From the NCBI GenBank assembly GCA_045634005.1, contig JAZQZL010000069.1, forward strand, positions 1 to 64,000: DNA of 64,000 bases, written 5' to 3'. Source of the DNA: Flemingiibacterium sp045634005. Its GTDB lineage: Bacteria; Bacillota; Clostridia; Oscillospirales; CAG-272. Positions 17,535 to 25,650 of this stretch are shown here, piece after piece; position 1 is the stretch's first letter, and each line of letters starts with the position of its first letter. The position numbers and the translations under genes were made by a program. The notes below the pieces were generated by a model. The model saw only the letters and a list, made by a program, of their open reading frames with translations, did no database searches and had not been told where the DNA came from.

Positions 17535-18707
17535 TTATTTTCTTGCAACGCCGGTTTTGCGCGCGGCATCTGCCACCGCTTCGGCGACCGCCTTGCCAAC
17601 GCGAAGGTCAAACGCACGGGGGATTACGTAATCGGGTGAGAGCTCCTCGTCCGACACAAGCGAAGCTATAGCAAGCGACGCGGCAAGCTGCATCTCGTCG
17701 TTGATCTGACTTGCGCAAACGTCAAGCGCACCTCTGAATATGCCCGGAAAGGCAAGTACGTTGTTTATCTGATTTTTGAAGTCCGAGCGTCCCGTTCCGA
17801 CGATATAGGCGCCTGCCTCAAGCGCTTCGTCCGGGAATATCTCGGGAGTGGGATTTGCCATCGGGAAAACGATAGATTTGTCCGCCATAGACGCCACCAT
17901 ATCCTTCGATACAACACCCGGAGCGGATACTCCAACGAATACGTCAGCGCCGCGCATAGCGTCAGCGAGCGTACCCGTGATCTTATTTTTATTCGTGATA
18001 CGGCTCATCTTTTCGTGAGCGGGCGAAAGCCCCTCCATACCCTCGGCGATAATACCGAAGCGGTCGCAGAGAATTACGTCGCCAACACCGAGTCGCAACA
18101 GATGATTTGCGATAGCCGTGCCCGCGCTGCCCGCGCCGTTGATAACACAGCGCATATCGGCAAGCGCCTTGCCTGCACATTTTGCGGCGTTGATAAGCGC
18201 CGAGCCTACGACGATAGCCGTACCGTGCTGGTCGTCGTGGAAAACGGGAACGTCGCATATCGCCTTTAATTTTTCCTCTATCTCAAAGCAACGCGGTGCG
18301 GAGATATCCTCGAGATTTATACCGCCAAAGCTGCCCGAAATGAGGTACACCGTGCGAACGATCTCGTCAACGTCCTTGGAGCGAACGCATATCGGGAACG
18401 CATCAACGTCAGCGAAGGTCTTGAAAAGCGCGCATTTGCCCTCCATTACGGGCATTCCTGCCTCGGGGCCTATATCGCCAAGTCCGAGCACCGCCGTACC
18501 GTCGGTTATAACCGCTACGATATTGTGGCGGCGCGTAAGCTCGTACGACTTACTTACGTCCTTCTGTATCTCAAGGCAAGGCTCTGCAACTCCGGGAGTG
18601 TACGCCACCGACAGCTCCTCGGCGTTTGTGATCGGCACTCTTGATACTACCTCAATTTTTCCCTTCCACTCGCGGTGAGCGGCAACTGCTAACGCTTTCT
18701 TATCCAT
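17535..18707 (-). CDS. NAD(P)-dependent malic enzyme
   Basis: A 390-residue malic enzyme of the short bacterial type, decarboxylating malate to pyruvate. The N-terminal SVAYTPGVAEPC, VITDGTAVLGLGDIGPEAGMPVMEGK with the substrate site, and FHDDQHGTA metal motif are all present. The Rossmann motif is INGAGSAGTAIA. TGGAGG precedes the ATG at 18707. It is a monocistronic unit with promoter (18740-18768) and terminator. Cofactor preference cannot be read safely from the sequence. Confidence 0.95.
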   Translation of the reverse strand: MDKKALAVAAHREWKGKIEVVSRVPITNAEELSVAYTPGVAEPCLEIQKDVSKSYELTRRHNIVAVITDGTAVLGLGDIGPEAGMPVMEGKCALFKTFADVDAFPICVRSKDVDEIVRTVYLISGSFGGINLEDISAPRCFEIEEKLKAICDVPVFHDDQHGTAIVVGSALINAAKCAGKALADMRCVINGAGSAGTAIANHLLRLGVGDVILCDRFGIIAEGMEGLSPAHEKMSRITNKNKITGTLADAMRGADVFVGVSAPGVVSKDMVASMADKSIVFPMANPTPEIFPDEALEAGAYIVGTGRSDFKNQINNVLAFPGIFRGALDVCASQINDEMQLAASLAIASLVSDEELSPDYVIPRAFDLRVGKAVAEAVADAARKTGVARK

Positions 18708-18739
18708 TGTTTTCCTCCAAGCGTGAATTTTCAATATTA

Positions 18740-18768
18740 AGTATAGCACACCAAAGAAAAAAAGTAAA
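18740..18768 (-). promoter_or_regulatory. Promoter of the malic enzyme gene
   Basis: Minus-strand TTTACT (18763-18768), 17 bases and TATACT (18740-18745), 33 bases before the start codon. Confidence 0.65.
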
Positions 18769-18774
18769 TAGAAA

Positions 18775-18814
18775 TAATAAAAAAGAACAGAGAGTTTGAA
18801 GCTCTCTGTTCTTT
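18775..18814 (-). terminator. Terminator of the ASRT-A/amidohydrolase operon
   Basis: Perfect 13-base stem (18782-18794 with 18802-18814, arm AAAGAACAGAGAG) and a 7-base loop. On the minus strand it is followed by a T run, 20 bases beyond the amidohydrolase stop. Confidence 0.9.
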
Positions 18815-18833
18815 GCTGTAAAATAACCGCAGC

Positions 18834-19730
18834 TTACTTGATATCAAGTAGCTTCTCCGCATTTTCGCGAGCGATTTTCTTAAAGGTAGTTTCGCTGATC
18901 TTACCCTGCTCCTTCCAGGAGATGAGCAGCGGACCGAGCGGATCCTGGAAGCCCTTACCGATAATGTCGGTGCCGTAGTAGAGTCTGTCCTCAAACTCGG
19001 AGAGGAATCTCGGGCCGTAGTTCTCGTCGCGCGCGATCGCGTTGAACGCGGTCGGGTCGGAAAGGTCGCCGTGGAGATTCGGGTACAGGCGCAGAAGCTT
19101 CGGCACTACGCCCTCCTCGTCGATAGGGCCGTCCGGCATCTTGCAGACCTGCTTGTAGTTGACCATATAGAACGCTCTCGAAGCAACTCGCTCAAGTCTG
19201 CCTATCTCGCTCCAGAATACAGGACCGTGTCCGAAGATCTGAAGATTCGGATAAGCGAGAAGCGTCCACTCAAGGAACGGAAGTCCTGCTTCGTCGTAAA
19301 GACCGAAGTCGCCGCCAATCTGTGCGGAGCCGTCGTAAACGAGCGGCAGACCGACCTTTTCGGTGCACTTGAAGAGATTCTGCACGAGCGGATCCATCAT
19401 AGAAAGATTCGGCATTACCTCGCCGACGCCCTTACAGCCTGCATCCTTGTACGCCTGAAGCACATTGTCAAGCTTTGCATCGGGCGAGTTGGAAATGCAG
19501 CGAGGGTCAACGTTACAGTACGGGATAAAACGGTCGGGATGGTTTTCTGCAATCTCGATGATGTCGTCAACCGACTGCGGCAGATAGATCTCCGCGTTTA
19601 CCATCGGCAGAAGAACGCCCATATCGATCTTGCATCTGTCATAAACCTCAATAAGCTCGTCAGGTGTAGGAAGCTTAATAAAAGCCTTGGGCTTAATGCG
19701 CGCAACGTGCGCGTGAATATCTATAAACAT
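18834..19730 (-). CDS. Amidohydrolase 2 family metal-dependent hydrolase
   Basis: A 298-residue TIM-barrel hydrolase of the amidohydrolase-2 family (PF04909). The metal motif MFIDIHAHV opens the protein, FGHGPVFWSE holds a barrel histidine, and YYGTDIIGKG carries the late aspartate. The family includes decarboxylases and lactonases acting on carboxylated compounds. It is third in an operon behind M24-A and ASRT-A, but a strong terminator-like hairpin at 19762-19808 lies in front of it, so it may be expressed at a lower level. Substrate unknown. The parallel operon at 37104-39716 has a phosphotriesterase-like enzyme in the equivalent role. Confidence 0.85.
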   Translation of the reverse strand: MFIDIHAHVARIKPKAFIKLPTPDELIEVYDRCKIDMGVLLPMVNAEIYLPQSVDDIIEIAENHPDRFIPYCNVDPRCISNSPDAKLDNVLQAYKDAGCKGVGEVMPNLSMMDPLVQNLFKCTEKVGLPLVYDGSAQIGGDFGLYDEAGLPFLEWTLLAYPNLQIFGHGPVFWSEIGRLERVASRAFYMVNYKQVCKMPDGPIDEEGVVPKLLRLYPNLHGDLSDPTAFNAIARDENYGPRFLSEFEDRLYYGTDIIGKGFQDPLGPLLISWKEQGKISETTFKKIARENAEKLLDIK

Positions 19731-19751
19731 ATTTTACACCTCTGTGGTTTA

Positions 19752-19808
19752 TAAAAACAAAACGCATCACCGCTCGGACGGTGTTACCCGTCCGAGTGGC
19801 CGATGCGT
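19752..19808 (-). terminator. Intercistronic terminator-like hairpin after ASRT-A
   Basis: Outer stem ACGCATC/GATGCGT (19762-19768, 19802-19808) and inner 9-base stem CTCGGACGG/CCGTCCGAG (19773-19781, 19788-19796). On the minus strand it is followed by TTTTGTTTTT. It could attenuate transcription into the amidohydrolase gene or protect the upstream message. Confidence 0.75.
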
Positions 19809-19815
19809 ACGTTAA

Positions 19816-20166
19816 TTATTCGGCGTAGCCGAGGGTGGTGTAGTAAGCAAGGTTGGTCTGACGGTTGTCAAGTCTGCCGTACTGTACTACGATGTTACCC
19901 GTAGATGCGAGCTTCATAGCATACTGCTCCTCGAGCGGTATGTCAACGCCGCACATATCGTTAAGGTTGTTCATTCTGAAGCAGCGTACACGCTTTGCGC
20001 CAACATTCCACTTAATGGTGTTGCATACGTCCTTATCGGGGAAGTAAAGCGTTACGTCGATGGTTACGTCAAAATCGTTATCGTTAACTACGATAACAGA
20101 CTCGTGACCCTTAAGCTCACCTTCGCCGGGAGGCGGAAGCTCGCAGTCGGGAATGAGCCAGTTCAT
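19816..20166 (-). CDS. ASRT-like (sensory rhodopsin transducer family) small-molecule-binding protein A
   Basis: A 116-residue all-beta protein of the PF07100 family, whose founder is the Anabaena sensory rhodopsin transducer. Recognisable family blocks are GHESVIVVND, the middle strand DVTLYFPDKD, AKRVRCFRMNNLND and VVQYGRLDNRQTNLAY. The family is thought to be a beta-sandwich domain binding small molecules, probably sugars. There is no rhodopsin gene here, so a metabolic role is more likely. It starts 13 bases after M24-A. The nearest in-frame alternative start is a TTG at 20196 inside M24-A. A paralog lies at 39345-39716. Confidence 0.82.
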   Translation of the reverse strand: MNWLIPDCELPPPGEGELKGHESVIVVNDNDFDVTIDVTLYFPDKDVCNTIKWNVGAKRVRCFRMNNLNDMCGVDIPLEEQYAMKLASTGNIVVQYGRLDNRQTNLAYYTTLGYAE

Positions 20167-20179
20167 CTTTCCAATTCCA

Positions 20180-21352
20180 TTAGAAGTCAAGCTCAATCAG
20201 TCCCTTCTTAAGATAATCGGTGTAGCTGTCTACGCCATTCTTGGTGATTGCGCAGCCCTTTTCCCAACGGCAGCCGAAGGTGTCGCCGGAGATGAAGGTG
20301 TCGATCTGGAAGGTCATGTTTTCCTTAAGCGGATACTCGGAGCTGGTCTCCATCCAAGGAGCCTCAACCTCGATCATACCGGTACCGTGGCAGGGACCGT
20401 ATACGAATCTTTCCTTCATACCGTTGTCAACGAAGAGCTTGTAGAAGCCCTTAGCAACGTCACTTGCCATTACGCCAGCCTTGAGCTGAGCCTCGGTCCA
20501 CTCGTGAGCCTTAAGGCAGAACTCAACGATCTCGCGGCGCTCGCCCTCGAGCTTGCCCATAACAACGGGAAGACCGATGGAGGGAGAATAACCGTCGATC
20601 TTTGCAGAGAGGTTAAGCTGAACGATATCGCCCTTACCGATTACGCGGTAGCCGGAACGGGAGATAGCGTGACGGGTGGAAGCCTCGGAGAATACGTACA
20701 TAGGAAGACCCTCGTACTCTGCGCCCTCCTCGTAGATAACCTGCTGAGCAACACCAACCATTGCAAGCTCGGTAACACCGGGCTTAAGGCGGCGGATAAC
20801 CTCATCGGTAGCCTTCTCGATAATGCGGAAGCCTTCCTTCATGCAGGCAATCTCGTTTGCGGACTTGATGGAGCGAAGAGCAACCATGATGTCAGCGCAG
20901 GTGGAGATTTCAGCCTCAGGATAGCTTTCCTTAAGACCGTCGAGAATCGGGAGAGTGCACTCAACGTAGCTTCCGAGACCGATCTTGATCTTGTCGCCGG
21001 TTACGCCGAGGTTCTTGAATACATCGCGGAAGGTAGAAGCCTGAAGCTCAGGATAAGAGGGGTCTGCAGACTCTCTGAACTCGCGAAGAACGAAAATCTT
21101 GTCGAGCTTGTTTCTGTCAGCACCGAAAACAGCGGACTCGGGACCAACGAGAAGTGCAGCATCGCCGTTTGCGGAAATTGCTACGCCTGCTCTTTCGAAA
21201 AGGGGCCAGAAGCCGGAGAAGTAACGAGCGTTAGCGTAGTCGGACTCGGTGCTCACTACGAGCATTACGTCAAGACCGCGGTCAGCTACCATCTTGGCAG
21301 CCTTCGCTACTCTCTCTCTGTATTCGTTGTCTGGGATACAAATTCTTGCCAT
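20180..21352 (-). CDS. Creatinase-like M24 family protein A, metal ligands not conserved
   Basis: A 390-residue protein with the two-domain creatinase/prolidase architecture: N-terminal domain to about residue 150 and C-terminal pita-bread domain after about 165. Canonical M24 metal ligands are D, D, H, E, E. Here the aligned positions read Asn247, Ser258, His322 (CHGTGM), Asp351 and Glu364, so the dinuclear metal site is probably lost, as in creatinase. His228 in STRHAISR aligns with the creatinase catalytic histidine. It heads the operon with ASRT-A and an amidohydrolase. The function may be C-N hydrolysis of a small molecule rather than peptidase activity. TGGAGG precedes the ATG. Confidence 0.85.
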   Translation of the reverse strand: MARICIPDNEYRERVAKAAKMVADRGLDVMLVVSTESDYANARYFSGFWPLFERAGVAISANGDAALLVGPESAVFGADRNKLDKIFVLREFRESADPSYPELQASTFRDVFKNLGVTGDKIKIGLGSYVECTLPILDGLKESYPEAEISTCADIMVALRSIKSANEIACMKEGFRIIEKATDEVIRRLKPGVTELAMVGVAQQVIYEEGAEYEGLPMYVFSEASTRHAISRSGYRVIGKGDIVQLNLSAKIDGYSPSIGLPVVMGKLEGERREIVEFCLKAHEWTEAQLKAGVMASDVAKGFYKLFVDNGMKERFVYGPCHGTGMIEVEAPWMETSSEYPLKENMTFQIDTFISGDTFGCRWEKGCAITKNGVDSYTDYLKKGLIELDF

Positions 21353-21388
21353 GGTAAAATACCTCCATAAATTTTATTTTTCGTACAT

Positions 21389-21452
21389 ATTGTACCATAA
21401 AACATATTATTTGTCTTTGCACTATCGTCAATTGTTTTTGCACAATCGTAAA
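21389..21452 (-). promoter_or_regulatory. M24-A operon promoter with 21-base tandem operator repeats
   Basis: Two adjacent 21-base direct repeats (21411-21431 and 21432-21452) match at 18 of 21 positions, with the core TTTGCAC-x-ATCGT on the plus strand. The promoter reads AAGACA (21412-21417), 17 bases and TACAAT (21389-21394) on the minus strand, so the proximal repeat covers the -35. This is the geometry of an AraC-type activator site. No AraC gene is adjacent. Confidence 0.7.
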
Positions 21453-21486
21453 TTCTTTTGCTAATGTGGACGAAATTAGTGCAAAA

Positions 21487-22935
21487 TCAGTTCGCGCCTG
21501 ACATTTTAAGCTTCGCAAGACCGCCCTCTGCTGTTTCCTTATACTGATGCGAGATGTCAAGTCCCGTCTGCTTCATAACCGCGATGACCTTGTCAAGCGA
21601 TATCTTTCTCGAATCGGACAAAAAGCTTGCAAGGCTGACTGCGTTGATAGCTCTCATCGCCGCGACCGCGTTACGCTCGATGCAGGGTATCTGAACGAGT
21701 CCGCAAATGGGGTCACAGGTAAGTCCGAGGTGATGCTCTATGGCTATCTCCGCCGCATATTCGATCTTATCGAGCGAGAGCCCAAAAAGCTCTGCAAGAG
21801 CTGCCGCTGCCATAGCGCACGCGCTGCCGATCTCTGCCTGACAGCCGCATTCGCTGCCGGAGATGGACGCGTTGGTTTTTATAAGATTTCCGACGAGTCC
21901 GCCTGCCGCAAGCGCGTGAACGATCTCCGTGTCAGAGTATCCGCGCTTTTGCTGCTGATAGTAAAGTGCCGCCGGCACAACGCCGGACGCTCCACACGTC
22001 GGCGCGGTAACAATACGCTCTGCGCACGCATTCTGCTCGGCAACGGCAAACGCAAACGCACAAACCATTCGGTTTTCTCTCGTTTCCGCAGACTCATCAA
22101 TATGCTGTGAGCTGTAAAGCTGCTTTGCACGCTTTTGCACCTCAAGTCCACCGGGGAGTATTCCCGTATCTGCAAGACCGTCGGCGATACTGCGCTTCAT
22201 CTCGTGCCAGACGTACGTCAGATACTCGATTATCTCTCTTCCCTCAACCGCCTCTACGTACTGCCAAAGACGGAGATTTTCCCTCGTGCAGCAATCGGCG
22301 ATGCTCTCAAAGGAAGCAACTCTGTAAATATCGTCGCCCTCGCCGAACTCCACGCCGTCAACAACGACCTTGCCGCCGCCGACGCTTAAGACGTGACTCC
22401 GGCCGTACTCCTTGCCGTTTTTGTATGCAAACAGCTCCATTGTGTTGGGGTGAATGAGAGGAATATCGCTCTTGTCAAACACTATCTCGCACGGTACGGG
22501 TGCAAGCGTTTTTTTGATAACCCTGTCCGTTCCGTGACCGACACCGGTCTTTGCAAGCGAGCCGTAAAGCACCGCCTTGAATGCATCTGCCTCGGGATAC
22601 TTCTCGCGGAACATCTCGCAGGCGCGCTCCGGACCGATCGTGTGCGAGCTGGACGGACCGCATCCGACACGGTATATACCTGTGAGAGATTTCATACCCG
22701 TAGCGGGAACCGCCTTTTTCGGCTCATTTTTATCGTCCGAGAGGAAATAGTCAACGGACACGCCGAAGATTTTTGAAAGTTTCAGAATGTTCTCGGTCGA
22801 CGGCAAAGCAAGTCCCGTTTCCCACTTGGATACGGCACGGTTGCTCACGCCGAGCATTGAGCCGAGCTTTTGCTGTGTAATGCCGTTTTCGCGGCGTAAA
22901 GCCGCAAATTTTGCGGCGAAATTTTTCTCTGTCAT
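21487..22935 (-). CDS. L-serine dehydratase with N-terminal XRE DNA-binding domain
   Basis: A 482-residue fusion. Residues 8-63 are an XRE/Cro helix-turn-helix (ITQQKLGSMLGVSNRAVSKW). Residues about 81-480 are a single-chain iron-sulfur L-serine ammonia-lyase converting serine to pyruvate and ammonia. The beta domain shows IYRVGCGPSSSHTIGPERA at 87-105. The alpha domain shows TAPTCGASG (Cys314), SGSECGC (Cys363/365) and GLTCDPICG with Cys407/411, the [4Fe-4S]-type cysteines. It is followed by no co-transcribed gene. A direct repeat over its own -10 element suggests autoregulation. Oxygen sensitivity is expected. Confidence 0.92.
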   Translation of the reverse strand: MTEKNFAAKFAALRRENGITQQKLGSMLGVSNRAVSKWETGLALPSTENILKLSKIFGVSVDYFLSDDKNEPKKAVPATGMKSLTGIYRVGCGPSSSHTIGPERACEMFREKYPEADAFKAVLYGSLAKTGVGHGTDRVIKKTLAPVPCEIVFDKSDIPLIHPNTMELFAYKNGKEYGRSHVLSVGGGKVVVDGVEFGEGDDIYRVASFESIADCCTRENLRLWQYVEAVEGREIIEYLTYVWHEMKRSIADGLADTGILPGGLEVQKRAKQLYSSQHIDESAETRENRMVCAFAFAVAEQNACAERIVTAPTCGASGVVPAALYYQQQKRGYSDTEIVHALAAGGLVGNLIKTNASISGSECGCQAEIGSACAMAAAALAELFGLSLDKIEYAAEIAIEHHLGLTCDPICGLVQIPCIERNAVAAMRAINAVSLASFLSDSRKISLDKVIAVMKQTGLDISHQYKETAEGGLAKLKMSGAN

Positions 22936-22957
22936 AGAGGGCCTCCGATTAGTGTTG

Positions 22958-22996
22958 TTCTACTGTAATTCTACTATATTTTTACCCACGTGTCAA
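22958..22996 (-). promoter_or_regulatory. Serine dehydratase promoter with repeat over the -10 element
   Basis: Minus-strand TTGACA (22991-22996), 17 bases and TAGAAT (22968-22973). A direct repeat TTCTACT (plus strand, 22958-22964 and 22969-22975, 11-base period) overlaps the -10, a likely site for the enzyme's own XRE domain. Confidence 0.75.
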
Positions 22997-23030
22997 TAGA
23001 AAAAACAAAAATAATCAACCGAAAGTTGAC

Positions 23031-23061
23031 AAAAAAAGAACGCCGTGCAATCACGGCGTTC
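23031..23061 (-). terminator. Terminator after the GH29 gene
   Basis: Perfect 10-base stem GAACGCCGTG/CACGGCGTTC (23038-23047, 23052-23061) with a 4-base loop, followed on the minus strand by seven T. Confidence 0.95.
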
Positions 23062-23075
23062 CGTATGAGAATATC

Positions 23076-24413
23076 TTACTTAAGGAAAAGCTCGATAACG
23101 GGGATTTCCACGTTAGGCTTGATGGTAGGAAGAATAAGACGAAGCTCGTTGTTGCCCTTCTTGATAACCTCGTGACCGGCGTTAGTGTGGTCGATCACCT
23201 GACGCTTGAACTGGATCTCGCTTCCGTCGTGTAAGAACTGCGCGTACTCGACCTTATCGCCAAGATCGTCAAGAATAAGCTGGCCGAACGGATATGCGAA
23301 AAGATGAACGTAAAGGCGCTTGCCGTCATCGCTCTGTGTGTAGCGAACGTCGTCGGGCTTGCCCGCGAGAAGCTCCGGCTCCGCCATCGTACAGCCGTAG
23401 ATCGAGCGGCTGTTGTACTTCATCCAATCGGCGTAAACCTTGAGAGCTGCTTCTGCGCGGTAGTCAAACGTACCGCGAGCGGTGGGGCCTACGTTCATAA
23501 TGAGGTTGCCGCCGCACGCGACTGTATTGATAAGCGTGCGCAGAAGCATCTCGGGCGACTTCCACGTATGCTGATCGCGTGCGTAGCCCCAATGTCCGGA
23601 GAAGGTGTGGCAAACCTCCCACGTTATGTACTCGCCGGTTTCCTTGTGAGTAGCCCAGCTCTTTGGCTGCCACTGCTCGGGAGTAAAAAGGTCCTGCTCG
23701 ATTCCGCAGCGGTCGTTGATAAGAATATGCGGCTGATACTTGCGAACAAGCTCGATAAGCTTTTCGGACTCCCACTCCTCCTTACCCTTACCCGCCATAC
23801 GCATCCAAGGTTGATCGTCGTGCTTCTTATACTGCGGATAGCTGAAATCAAACCACAGAATATCTATCTTGCCGTAGTTCGTCATAAGCTCGGTGACCTG
23901 ATTTCTCATATACTCGGCGTATACGGTCATATCGCGATCCTTGTCGATCTCGGGAGCATTCGGGTGATTGCGCAGCGGATGCGTGTTGTCGAGCGGGAAC
24001 TCGGGATGCTGCCAGTCGAGAAGCGAATAGTAGAAGCCGATATGTATGCCTTCTGCACGGAATGCGTCAACGTACTCGCGTACGAGGTCTCGGCCTGCAG
24101 GAGTATTGGTAGCCTTAAAATCGGTGTACTTCGAATCGAAGAGGCAGAATCCGTCGTGATGCTTGGTGGTAAGAACAACGTATTTCATACCTGCAGCCTT
24201 TGCCTGACGCGCCCATTCTCTTGCGTCGTAAAGGTCGGGGTTAAAGTGCTCAAAATATACCATATACTGCTCGGGCGACATCGTTTCAAGACCTCTTACC
24301 CATTCACCGCGTGCGGGAAGTGCGTAAAGTCCCCAGTGAATGAACATACCGAATCGGTCGTGACGGAACCATTCGGAGTCGCCGGGAGTTTTGCGAACAA
24401 CGTAGCTGGACAT
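23076..24413 (-). CDS. Alpha-L-fucosidase, glycoside hydrolase family 29
   Basis: A 445-residue GH29 enzyme releasing alpha-linked L-fucose. The N-terminal FGMFIHWGLYALPARGEW, KYVVLTTKHHDGFCLFDS with substrate-binding His-His, and the nucleophile region IDILWFDFSYP (about residue 191) are present. The tail from about 350 looks like the small C-terminal beta-sandwich. It lacks a signal peptide, so it acts in the cytoplasm on imported oligosaccharides. It is divergent from an AraC gene at 24712 and monocistronic, with its own promoter and terminator. AGGAGG precedes the ATG. Confidence 0.93.
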   Translation of the reverse strand: MSSYVVRKTPGDSEWFRHDRFGMFIHWGLYALPARGEWVRGLETMSPEQYMVYFEHFNPDLYDAREWARQAKAAGMKYVVLTTKHHDGFCLFDSKYTDFKATNTPAGRDLVREYVDAFRAEGIHIGFYYSLLDWQHPEFPLDNTHPLRNHPNAPEIDKDRDMTVYAEYMRNQVTELMTNYGKIDILWFDFSYPQYKKHDDQPWMRMAGKGKEEWESEKLIELVRKYQPHILINDRCGIEQDLFTPEQWQPKSWATHKETGEYITWEVCHTFSGHWGYARDQHTWKSPEMLLRTLINTVACGGNLIMNVGPTARGTFDYRAEAALKVYADWMKYNSRSIYGCTMAEPELLAGKPDDVRYTQSDDGKRLYVHLFAYPFGQLILDDLGDKVEYAQFLHDGSEIQFKRQVIDHTNAGHEVIKKGNNELRLILPTIKPNVEIPVIELFLK

Positions 24414-24466
24414 TTTTCGTCCTCCTGTTTATAAGAGTTGTTTAAACGGGTATCCCCGCCAATTTT

Positions 24467-24495
24467 ATTATAAGTTATACCGCGGATATATGCAA
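24467..24495 (-). promoter_or_regulatory. Promoter of the GH29 gene
   Basis: Minus-strand TTGCAT (24490-24495), 17 bases and TATAAT (24467-24472). Further upstream on this strand, near 24548-24556, is a TTTGGGG motif resembling the TTGGGAA repeats in front of 25651. Confidence 0.7.
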
Positions 24496-24645
24496 GTAAA
24501 AAAACAGTTAAAAATATGAATTTTTCCGCAAATTGTATTTTTGTCCCCAAAGATTTTTTCATATTTACATATTTTTTCGAGGTAGAGTATTGCAATTTAC
24601 AAAATTATGGTGTATCATATCATTGTCAGAAATGATTTCCGCGTG

Positions 24646-24672
24646 AAAATCCATATTCCAAATATGGATTTT
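24646..24672. promoter_or_regulatory. Perfect 12-base inverted repeat in the AraC/GH29 gap
   Basis: Arms AAAATCCATATT (24646-24657) and AATATGGATTTT (24661-24672) flank a 3-base centre, 40 bases before the AraC start codon. It could be an operator or a leader hairpin. No other gene is seen in the 24414-24711 gap. Confidence 0.55.
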
Positions 24673-24711
24673 ACAGTATACAGACATAAACAAAAAAACG
24701 GAGTGTCAGTG

Positions 24712-25515
24712 ATGATAATCAGAAAAAACTATGCCGCCATTGATATGATAAACGACGTCCATCTTCAAATGGTTGCCCTGGGTCACGCATCTACGGCGTC
24801 CGAGTGGGAGGGCAGCATCAAGTCGCCAATGTATGCAAGGCTTTATTACATCATCGGCGGTGATCCGTACGTTATCATAAACGGAGAGCGAACCGAGCTT
24901 CACCACGGTCACTGCTACCTGTTCCCGACGGGATTTTCCTTCCGCCACGCATGTGATACAACTATGGAGCAGCTTTATTTCCACATAAACTTAAACGATT
25001 ACAACGGCACGGACCTGCTTCGTGCGTGTAAGGGTATGATGGAGTATGAGCTGCCAAGCGGAGCCATCGAGCGGACACTCGGGTATTTCTACAGCGAAAA
25101 GCTCGAGGACGCCCTTAAGCTACGTCAGGAGGTATACGATTCCCTCCTTGCGATGTTTGACAAATACGAGGTAACACCGGCAAGCTCAAGCTACTCGCGT
25201 TGCGTTATGCTTGCGCTGAAATACATAAAATCGCATCTTTCACTTCAGCTTAGTGTTGAGGAGCTTGCGGCGGTTTCGTTTGTGTCCGACAGCACTCTGG
25301 CGAAAAAGTTCCACCAGGAGGTCGGTATTACCATAGGAAGCTACATCGACAGTATGATAATGTTCGAGGCCGAGCAGCTTCTGTTGAAGACCGATATGAC
25401 CGTGCTTCAGATAAGCGAGCGCTTTGGCTTCTGCGACCAGTTTTATTTCTCTCGCAAATTCAAGCAAAAGTACGGAGAAACACCGCAGAAATACAGAAAG
25501 CTTAAATTGATTTAA
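24712..25515 (+). CDS. AraC-family transcriptional regulator of the GH29/DUF4838 region
   Basis: A 267-residue regulator. The N-terminal cupin-like sensor includes RLYYIIGGDPYVIINGERTE and the barrel turn HHGHCYLFPTG. The C-terminal AraC domain has VEELAAVSFVSDSTLAKKFH and VLQISERFGFCDQFYFSRKFK. The ATG at 24712 has CGGAG 8 bases upstream; a longer frame to 24607 has none. It lies between the divergent GH29 gene and two tandem DUF4838 genes, both of which have 21-base repeats at their promoters, so it is the likely activator. Confidence 0.92.
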   Translation: MIIRKNYAAIDMINDVHLQMVALGHASTASEWEGSIKSPMYARLYYIIGGDPYVIINGERTELHHGHCYLFPTGFSFRHACDTTMEQLYFHINLNDYNGTDLLRACKGMMEYELPSGAIERTLGYFYSEKLEDALKLRQEVYDSLLAMFDKYEVTPASSSYSRCVMLALKYIKSHLSLQLSVEELAAVSFVSDSTLAKKFHQEVGITIGSYIDSMIMFEAEQLLLKTDMTVLQISERFGFCDQFYFSRKFKQKYGETPQKYRKLKLI

Positions 25516-25533
25516 GGCTCATATTCCCTTGTT

Positions 25534-25599
25534 TTGGGAATACAGTACAAAAACTTGGGAATTGTACACCTTTTTCGTGTTTATACACTGTGATATAAT
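25534..25599 (+). promoter_or_regulatory. First DUF4838 gene promoter with 21-base repeats
   Basis: TTGGGAAT occurs at 25534 and again at 25555, exactly 21 bases apart. The second unit ends at the expected -35 (25571-25576, TTTTTC, poor match). A good TATAAT lies at 25594-25599. A weak -35 behind repeats implies activator dependence. Confidence 0.65.
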
Positions 25600-25650
25600 T
25601 ATTGTGGCAATCGCCCGGTACAAACATATTTTTACATAGGAGAACACGCC

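Noticed and set aside
19816..20166. A light-sensing system, suggested by the sensory rhodopsin transducer family.
   Set aside because: No rhodopsin or retinal gene is present, and the neighbours are metabolic hydrolases.
20153..21370. A 405-codon open frame on the plus strand covering the M24-A gene.
   Set aside because: It is antisense to a gene with clear family motifs. Such long shadow frames arise from codon bias and have no ribosome binding site or homology.
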